The position numbers and the translations under genes were made by a program. The notes under the pieces were generated by a model, which did not search any database, was not told where the DNA came from, and saw nothing but the letters and a program-made list of their open reading frames with translations. This document shows, one piece after another, positions 7,505 to 12,868 of a DNA stretch of 16,386 nucleotides. Source of the DNA: Natronohydrobacter sp. (GTDB taxonomy: Bacteria; Pseudomonadota; Alphaproteobacteria; Rhodobacterales; Rhodobacteraceae); contig SKSL01000050.1 of assembly GCA_007123015.1 (NCBI GenBank), forward strand, positions 1 through 16,386. Reading direction: 5' to 3'. Positions within the stretch are counted from its first letter, which is position 1; each line of letters starts with the position of its first letter.

Positions 7505-8434
7505 ATGCAGGCACTGGTCGATGTCATTCTGCCGGTCTTCCTGGTCATCGGCTTTGGGTATGTGGCCCGTTGGCGCTATCTGATCACCGATGATCAAATC
7601 GACGGGGTCATGCAATTCGCGCAGAATTTTGCGATACCCTGCCTGTTATTCGTGGCCATCGCCCGGCTTGACCTTGGGCAAGAGCTGGACTGGCGGCTGC
7701 TGGTGGCCTTCTACACTGGTGCACTTGCCGGGTTCGGGCTGGGCTTTATCGGAGCGCGGATATTCTTCCGCCGCGACTGGGAGGATTGCGTGGCCATCGG
7801 CTTCATCGCGCTGTTTTCCAATTCGGTGCTGCTGGGCCTGCCGATCACCGAACGCGCCTATGGGGCTGATGCGCTGGCGGCGAATTATGCCATCATCGCG
7901 ATCCATTCCCCCTTTTGCTATGCTGTCGGGATCACGGCGATGGAGCTGATCCGCAATCGTGGCGGGCGGTTGCGCGACACAGCCCAGCACGTGTTTTCGG
8001 CGATGTTCCGCAATGCACTGGTCATCGGTATCCTGTTGGGTTTCACGGTGAACCTGACCGGGTTTGTCATGCCGGGTGTGGCGAATCAGGCGCTTGACAT
8101 GATGGTGCGGGCGGCACTTCCAGTGGCACTTTTTGCGCTGGGTGGCGTGCTCTATCGCTACCGGCCCGACGGCGATCTGCGCACCATCGGTTATGTGGTG
8201 GGGCTGTCGCTGGTGGTGCATCCGCTGATCACCTACGGGCTGGCGCGGGCCTTCGGGCTGGGGACCGAGGTGGTCCGCTCATCTGTGCTGACAGCCGCGA
8301 TGGCGCCTGGGGTGAATGCCTATGTCTTCGCCAATCTTTATGGGCGTGCGAGACGGGTGGCGGCGTCTTCAGTGCTGATCGGCACGTTGGGGGTCATTTT
8401 GACAGGCTGGATCTGGTTGCAGGTGCTTCCGTAA
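7505..8434 (+). CDS. AEC-family transporter (auxin efflux carrier / malonate permease type)
   Basis: This is a 309-residue inner-membrane protein of the auxin-efflux-carrier family, usually ten transmembrane helices in two inverted halves. Hydrophobic segments are visible from residue 5 (VILPVFLVIGFGYVA) to the end (VLIGTLGVILTGWIWLQVL). The family motif QNFAIPCLLFVAIARLD near residue 39 and FSNSVLLGLPITERAYG near 100 support the assignment. Bacterial members export or import small organic acids such as malonate; the substrate cannot be told here. It starts 3 bp after the MBL gene and ends the operon. Its TAA stop (8432-8434) lies inside the 29-bp palindrome at 8431-8459, so the palindrome provides the end of the reading frame. 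The protein otherwise looks full length. Confidence 0.92.
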   Translation: MQALVDVILPVFLVIGFGYVARWRYLITDDQIDGVMQFAQNFAIPCLLFVAIARLDLGQELDWRLLVAFYTGALAGFGLGFIGARIFFRRDWEDCVAIGFIALFSNSVLLGLPITERAYGADALAANYAIIAIHSPFCYAVGITAMELIRNRGGRLRDTAQHVFSAMFRNALVIGILLGFTVNLTGFVMPGVANQALDMMVRAALPVALFALGGVLYRYRPDGDLRTIGYVVGLSLVVHPLITYGLARAFGLGTEVVRSSVLTAAMAPGVNAYVFANLYGRARRVAASSVLIGTLGVILTGWIWLQVLP

Positions 8435-8922
8435 GGTGCGTGGTCACCACGCACCTTACCCACAGTGGCGCGACTGAAAGAAGAATAGGGCCAGTCCAGC
8501 GGGTCCTGAACCAGCCCTGACAATGCAGGACTGTCGCGACAAAGCTGCAGATGCACAGCAAGATCAGCGTCATTGCGGATATGATGCTCACAGAAACGAC
8601 GCTGCCAGATGCCACGCTCGGCGCGGCGGTGATGCGAGGCCCGAAGTCTTCCCCGTGGCAAAGCCCGCGAAACACGCGCCTTGATCAGACGCCAGCGCAT
8701 CGGATAATCGCTATCCCCATCGGGCAGGGTCCAGATGCATAGCATGCGATCAGGCAAGACCACCCAAGCCAGAATATCAAAAGGGTGGTCCCTGCGCGTC
8801 TGGCGCACGGCCGCGCGCAGCAGGGCGATGTGGCGAATGAGCAGATCGCTGGGGCGTTCCGCGAGCACGACCTCGAAGAAAATGGTGGCACCGGGGCGTC
8901 TGGGGCGGCGATAATTCGGCAT
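8338..8922 (-). CDS. Degenerate REP-associated tyrosine transposase (RAYT), probably inactive
   Basis: The first about 150 of 194 residues match the RAYT branch of Y1/HUH transposases: MPNYRRPRRPGATIFFEVVL, WVVLPDRMLCIWTLPDGD, MRWRLIKARVSRALP, GIWQRRFCEH and DWPYSSF. Active members have HMH in the VVLPDHMH motif; here it is Arg59-Met-Leu61. They have a catalytic Tyr in a motif like DYIHFNPVKHGLV; here the aligned stretch is QLCRDSPALSGLV, with Leu127 for Tyr, Arg129 for His and Ser131 for Asn. After residue 151 the family sequence stops. The frame then crosses the left palindrome (about 155-165) and runs into antisense of the AEC gene, so the native C-terminus is lost. The start at 8922 fits the conserved MPNYRR; only a weak AAGAG is upstream. 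It may be a decaying pseudogene without a frameshift or a protein kept for DNA binding. Confidence 0.75.
   Translation of the reverse strand: MPNYRRPRRPGATIFFEVVLAERPSDLLIRHIALLRAAVRQTRRDHPFDILAWVVLPDRMLCIWTLPDGDSDYPMRWRLIKARVSRALPRGRLRASHHRRAERGIWQRRFCEHHIRNDADLAVHLQLCRDSPALSGLVQDPLDWPYSSFSRATVGKVRGDHAPYGSTCNQIQPVKMTPNVPISTEDAATRLARP
8431..8459. repeat. Left 29-bp palindrome (REP-like), contains AEC stop codon
   Basis: Arms GTAAGGTGCGTGGT (8431-8444) and its exact reverse complement (8446-8459) flank a single central C at 8445. As single-stranded DNA or RNA it can form a 13-bp stem with a three-base TCA loop. An almost identical copy lies at 8966-8994; both continue with CC. It could stop transcription of the upstream operon, although no T-tract follows. 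Its context next to a RAYT-related gene suggests a REP-type element. Confidence 0.9.
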
Positions 8923-8965
8923 CTCTTGAAGATCGCAGATAACGGTTAACGCAGCGTGAACCCGC

Positions 8966-8994
8966 GTAAGGTGCGTGGTAACCACGCACCTTAC
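8966..8994. repeat. Right 29-bp palindrome (REP-like), upstream of hemB
   Basis: Same arms as the left copy: GTAAGGTGCGTGGT at 8966-8979 and its reverse complement at 8981-8994. The central base is A (8980) where the left copy has C. It lies 535 bp from the left copy in the same orientation, 43 bp upstream of the RAYT start codon and 75 bp upstream of hemB. It may block read-through between the RAYT locus and hemB or act as a binding site for a RAYT protein; both are inferences. Confidence 0.9.
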
Positions 8995-9069
8995 CCCAAC
9001 CGATAGGGCTTCCCTTCCCGACCTGCGCATGGCACCAAGTTACAGCATCATCGACAAAAGGCCCCGACC

Positions 9070-10065
<996 letters not shown>

Positions 10066-10109
10066 CGGGCGAAGCTTTGTCGATTCAGGGCAACGCCGCC
10101 CGTCCCGAG

Positions 10110-10138
10110 GATGACATGCGCCGGGAGACGCGCTATCT
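10110..10138 (+). promoter_or_regulatory. Candidate promoter of the YSC84 lipoprotein gene
   Basis: GATGAC at 10110-10115 and CTATCT at 10133-10138 are separated by 17 bp, matching the alphaproteobacterial housekeeping pattern CTTGAC-N17-CTATAT at 4/6 and 5/6. In the E. coli frame, shifted one base, the -35 reads ATGACA. The 5' untranslated region would be about 40 bases, with AGAGG at 10176-10180 as ribosome-binding site. Confidence 0.4.
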
Positions 10139-10187
10139 ATAGGCTGACAGAATGAGTGCACAAAGCACCGTGAGCAGAGGCAAAGAC

Positions 10188-10748
10188 ATGACTGACATGA
10201 ACCGGCGGGTTTTCGCAAAGACCGGCATTGCAGCACTTGCTGCGCTCGCCGCGTGTTCCAATGCTGTTGGAAGTGAAGGGGCCGCATCGCTCGATGCCCG
10301 TGTCGATGCAGCACGCGACTATTTGCGCAACAATTATGCAGGGCTAAACGATCTGTTCGAAAACGCTCGCGGGATCCTCTACATCCCGGTCGTGACCGAA
10401 GGCGGACTTTTTGTCGGCGGGGCCTATGGTCGCGGCGCCTTGCGCATCAATGACGCGACGGTGGATTACTATTCGGCCACCCGCGCCAGTTTCGGGCTGC
10501 AAGCAGGGGCGCAGCAATACGCGCATGCACTGTTCTTCATGACCGAACAGGCGCTGTCGGATTTCCGCTATTCCCCGGGCTGGGCCGCGAGCGCGGATTT
10601 GCGCTATGCAACCCCCACGCGCGGTGGCTCGGTCGGAACCGAGACCACAACCCAATTCTCGCCAGTCATCGCAGTGGTTTTCGGCCAGTCCGGGATCATG
10701 GCAGGGGCGTCTCTCGCCGGGGTGAAATACAATCGCATCATCCCCTGA
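10188..10748 (+). CDS. YSC84/SYLF-domain lipoprotein with Tat-type signal
   Basis: This 186-residue protein has a twin-arginine signal (Asn-Arg6-Arg7-Val-Phe-Ala-Lys) followed by a hydrophobic stretch and a lipobox LAAC (Cys23), so it is probably exported by Tat and lipidated. The remainder (about 38-186) matches the YSC84/SYLF domain: ARGILYIPVVTEGGLFVGGAYG, then FGLQAGAQQYAHALFFMT, SPGWAAS and a C-terminal GIMAGASLAGVKYNRI. SYLF domains in eukaryotes bind lipids and actin; the bacterial role is unknown. I chose the ATG at 10188 because it yields the signal peptide directly and has AGAGG 7 bp upstream; an in-frame ATG at 10152 would add 12 residues. It is monocistronic and convergent with fabD, 10 bp away. 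Confidence 0.88.
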   Translation: MTDMNRRVFAKTGIAALAALAACSNAVGSEGAASLDARVDAARDYLRNNYAGLNDLFENARGILYIPVVTEGGLFVGGAYGRGALRINDATVDYYSATRASFGLQAGAQQYAHALFFMTEQALSDFRYSPGWAASADLRYATPTRGGSVGTETTTQFSPVIAVVFGQSGIMAGASLAGVKYNRIIP

Positions 10749-10762
10749 GCGGACGTGCTCAG
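10745..10762. terminator. Candidate shared hairpin between convergent YSC84 gene and fabD
   Basis: CTGAGC (10745-10750) and GCTCAG (10757-10762) are exact reverse complements separated by six bases. The stop codons of both convergent genes (10746-10748 on +, 10759-10761 on -) lie in the arms. A bidirectional transcript end is plausible, but the stem is only 6 bp and no T-tract flanks it, so intrinsic termination would be weak. Confidence 0.3.
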
Positions 10763-11688
10763 ACGGCCAGTGCGGCGACATCCTCGGGCGCCCCGAAATT
10801 GCGCGTGGACGTGCCGCGCGCAATTCTCTTGATCATGCCCGAGAGCGCCTTGCCAGCGCCGATTTCCCAGAACTCGGTCACCCCTTGCTCGGCCATCCAC
10901 TGCACGGACTCGCGCCAACGCACAGAGCCTGTGACCTGTTCGACCAGAAGCGCACGGATCACATCCGGCTCGGACACCGCCTGCGCGCGAATATTCGCGA
11001 CCAGAGGCACCGCCGGCGCACGCAGCGCGACCTCTGCTAGCGCGGCCTGCATCGCTTCTGCCGCAGGCTGCATCAATGCACAATGAAACGGCGCCGAGAC
11101 TGGCAACAGCAAGGCGCGTTTCGCCCCTCGCGCCTTGGCGATCTCGACCGCGCGTTCAACCGCCGCCTTGTGCCCTGACACGACAACTTGTGCGGGGTCA
11201 TTATCATTGGCGGCCTGACACACATCGCCGTCCGCCCCTTCGGCTGCGACGTCGCAGGCCGTCGCGAAATCCAGCCCCAGCAGCGCAGCCATCGCCCCCT
11301 CACCAACTGGCACTGCGTCCTGCATCGCGCGGCCCCGGATGCGCAGCAAACGTGCTGCATCCCCGATATCCAGCGAACCGGCGGCCGCGAGCGCGGAATA
11401 CTCGCCCAGCGAATGACCCGCGACGTAAGCCGCATCCGTGACCGCCACACCTTCAGCTTCCAATGCGCGCATCGCCGCCAGAGATGTCGCCATCAGCGCC
11501 GGTTGGGCATTGGCCGTCAGCGTCAATTCCGCAATATCGCCGTCCCAGATCAGCGCCGAAAGCGCCTCACCCAGCGCATCATCCACTTGCTCGAATACAG
11601 CACGGGCGGTTGGATAAGCCTTTGCCAGGGCCTGCCCCATACCAATGGCTTGCGCGCCCTGACCGGGAAAAACAAATGCACGGCTCAT
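10759..11688 (-). CDS. fabD: Malonyl-CoA:ACP transacylase
   Basis: FabD moves the malonyl group from CoA to acyl carrier protein, starting each elongation round of type II fatty-acid synthesis in the cytosol. The 309-residue protein has all signature parts: FVFPGQGAQ near residue 6, the nucleophile Ser93 in GHSLGEYSA, Arg118 in IRGRAM, and His202 in SAPFHCALM. A C-terminal GAGKALSGMIKRI closes the fold. The start at 11688 has a near-perfect AGGAGG (11695-11700) just upstream and matches the family start; a further in-frame ATG 18 codons upstream lies beyond that site. In many bacteria fabD sits next to fabG, acpP and fabF; here it is alone, flanked by the YSC84 lipoprotein (convergent) and sufE. 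A promoter-like sequence lies about 30 bp upstream. Confidence 0.97.
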   Translation of the reverse strand: MSRAFVFPGQGAQAIGMGQALAKAYPTARAVFEQVDDALGEALSALIWDGDIAELTLTANAQPALMATSLAAMRALEAEGVAVTDAAYVAGHSLGEYSALAAAGSLDIGDAARLLRIRGRAMQDAVPVGEGAMAALLGLDFATACDVAAEGADGDVCQAANDNDPAQVVVSGHKAAVERAVEIAKARGAKRALLLPVSAPFHCALMQPAAEAMQAALAEVALRAPAVPLVANIRAQAVSEPDVIRALLVEQVTGSVRWRESVQWMAEQGVTEFWEIGAGKALSGMIKRIARGTSTRNFGAPEDVAALAV

Positions 11689-11718
11689 AACGCCCCTCCT
11701 GACATCACATTCCGCAGG

Positions 11719-11748
11719 GGATAGACGCATTCTTGAGGGCAATGCAAG
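11719..11748 (-). promoter_or_regulatory. Candidate promoter of fabD
   Basis: On the minus strand CTTGCA (11743-11748) is followed after 18 bp by CTATCC (11719-11724), each 4/6 to the alphaproteobacterial CTTGAC and CTATAT. It would give a 5' leader of about 24 bases that contains the AGGAGG ribosome-binding site. The 114-bp space between sufE and fabD fits a separate promoter, but read-through from sufE is not excluded. Confidence 0.3.
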
Positions 11749-11802
11749 CGATGGGGCATTTTCTTGCTGAAAATACTCACTGTCCCCACAAGCGCGCAGA
11801 TC

Positions 11803-12222
11803 TCAGCCAGCGCGCGTCAGCGTCTCGATCCGACCGACCATGGCGCGCAAGCCATTGGATCGCTGCGAGGACAGGTGCTCATCCAACCCCAGCCGCCTAA
11901 GCTCTGCCAGTGCATCGACCTGAGCAGCCTCGCGCAATGTAAGCCCCGAATAGAGCGCATGCAGTACAGCGATCAATCCGCGCACAATCATTGCATCACT
12001 GTCACCTGCGAAATCGAACCGGGCCTCGCGCCCCTCACCGCTCAGCACGGGATGGATCCAGACCTGGCTGGCGCAGCCTTCGACTTTGGTGGCAGGCGAT
12101 TTCAGCGCATCTTCCATTGGCGGCATGGCCCGGCCAAGCTCGATCACATGGCGGTAGCGATCTTCCCAATCCTCCAGAAACTCGAACGTCTCTGCAATAT
12201 CCTCGAAACGGGCCGTAGCCAT
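11803..12222 (-). CDS. sufE: SufE-family cysteine desulfuration protein
   Basis: SufE accepts persulfide sulfur from the cysteine desulfurase SufS and passes it to Fe-S cluster assembly. The 139-residue protein matches the family along its length: FEDIAETFEFLEDWEDRYR at the start, the active cysteine Cys50 in VEGCASQVW, then DSDAMIVRGLIAVL and a closing RSNGLRAMVGRI. The start at 12222 is preceded by GAGAGG and an A-rich spacer; an in-frame ATG 5 codons upstream lacks the site. No other suf genes are in the window, so it acts with a SufS encoded elsewhere, a common situation in Rhodobacteraceae. It is followed by fabD in the same direction (114 bp) and is divergent from the small lipoprotein gene. 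Confidence 0.93.
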   Translation of the reverse strand: MATARFEDIAETFEFLEDWEDRYRHVIELGRAMPPMEDALKSPATKVEGCASQVWIHPVLSGEGREARFDFAGDSDAMIVRGLIAVLHALYSGLTLREAAQVDALAELRRLGLDEHLSSQRSNGLRAMVGRIETLTRAG

Positions 12223-12397
12223 CTTTTTGCCTCTCACTGACTTGGCTCTACTAGCTAGGCGCTGTCAGGCCCAAGGTCCAGTCCTGCGATCACCCCAGAC
12301 TTGCAAGATGCCGCATCCGCCAAGCTACTTTTCAAACCCGCTCTATTGCGTTACCCAATTCATCAACGCGCGCCCTGATCGATTGGAAGGACCCCCG
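12223..12397. promoter_or_regulatory. Divergent intergenic region between sufE and lipoprotein gene
   Basis: This 175-bp space must hold the start signals of both divergent genes. The only pattern found for the + gene is CTTGCA at 12300-12305 with CTACTT at 12325-12330 (spacer 19 bp, each 4/6 to the alphaproteobacterial pattern). For sufE no acceptable pair was found. No hairpin, operator-like palindrome or conserved regulatory box (such as an Iron-Rhodo or IscR site that I could recognise) stands out. Confidence 0.25.
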
Positions 12398-12865
12398 ATG
12401 AAAAAGCCTCTCCTCGCTGCGCTGGCTTTGGTGCTCGCTCTCGGGGCCTGTGGGTCTATGGGCCAATCCCGCCTGAACCCGATGAACTGGTTCGGACGCG
12501 ACAGCACCGAAACGCTTGTGCCACGGGGCGGTTGGGGCGATCGGACAGATCGCCGCGCATTGGTGCCGGTTGTCACCGAGATGGAGGTCATCCCGACCAC
12601 GGGCGGTGCCCTGCTGCGCGCTGCGGGTGTGACCGAGACCCAAGGCTGGTGGGATGTCGAACTGCGCCCGGTCAATAATGAACGGCCCGTCGATGGCGCG
12701 CTGATCTATGAATTCGTGATTGCCGCCCCGCGCGGGCAGACCGCTGTTGCGACAGAAGCCTCGCGCACCGTCACGGCCGGGGTCAAGATCGAGACACCTC
12801 GCCTGGAGGGCGTGCGCCGGATCATCGTGCGCGGGGCCGAGAATGCACGCACTGTAACGCGCTGA
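12398..12865 (+). CDS. Small conserved hypothetical lipoprotein
   Basis: I do not recognise a function. The 155-residue protein starts with a classic lipoprotein signal (MKKPLLAALALVLALGAC) with lipobox LGAC and Cys18. The mature part begins with SRLNPMNWFGRD, continues with VPRGGWGDRTDRRALVPVV and has alternating hydrophobic strands (MEVIPTTGGALLRA, WWDVELRPV, ALIYEFVIAAP, RRIIVRGAENA), suggesting a small beta-rich domain at the membrane surface. The polar motif NPMNWFG followed by a short basic segment is, to my memory, common in Rhodobacteraceae lipoproteins, but that is recall, not a search. GGAAGGA at 12385-12391 supports the start. It is convergent with the helicase gene, 3 bp away, and divergent from sufE. 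Confidence 0.85.
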   Translation: MKKPLLAALALVLALGACGSMGQSRLNPMNWFGRDSTETLVPRGGWGDRTDRRALVPVVTEMEVIPTTGGALLRAAGVTETQGWWDVELRPVNNERPVDGALIYEFVIAAPRGQTAVATEASRTVTAGVKIETPRLEGVRRIIVRGAENARTVTR

Positions 12866-12868
12866 GGC

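Larger units (their letters stand above)
8431..8996. mobile_element. Candidate RAYT/REP unit: degenerate transposase gene between two palindromes
   Basis: Two 31-bp copies of one sequence (8431-8461 and 8966-8996), each a near-perfect palindrome plus CC, bracket a minus-strand gene of the REP-associated tyrosine transposase family. This is the arrangement known for RAYTs, which belong to the Y1/HUH superfamily and are found beside REP or REPIN palindromes. The unit sits between the AEC transporter and hemB. Whether it moved here as a unit or the palindromes were added around a resident gene cannot be decided from one genome. The encoded protein lacks the catalytic residues, so the unit is unlikely to mobilise itself. 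Confidence 0.55.

Noticed and set aside
8394..8675. A 93-codon minus-strand frame with a hydrophobic stretch inside the RAYT region
   Set aside because: It overlaps the RAYT frame in another phase and its residues are explained by that gene; it has no conserved motif.
8923..9069. A promoter for hemB
   Set aside because: CTTGAA at 8925-8930 fits a -35, but no -10-like hexamer lies 15-19 bp downstream; TTAACG is too near. The promoter could not be located.
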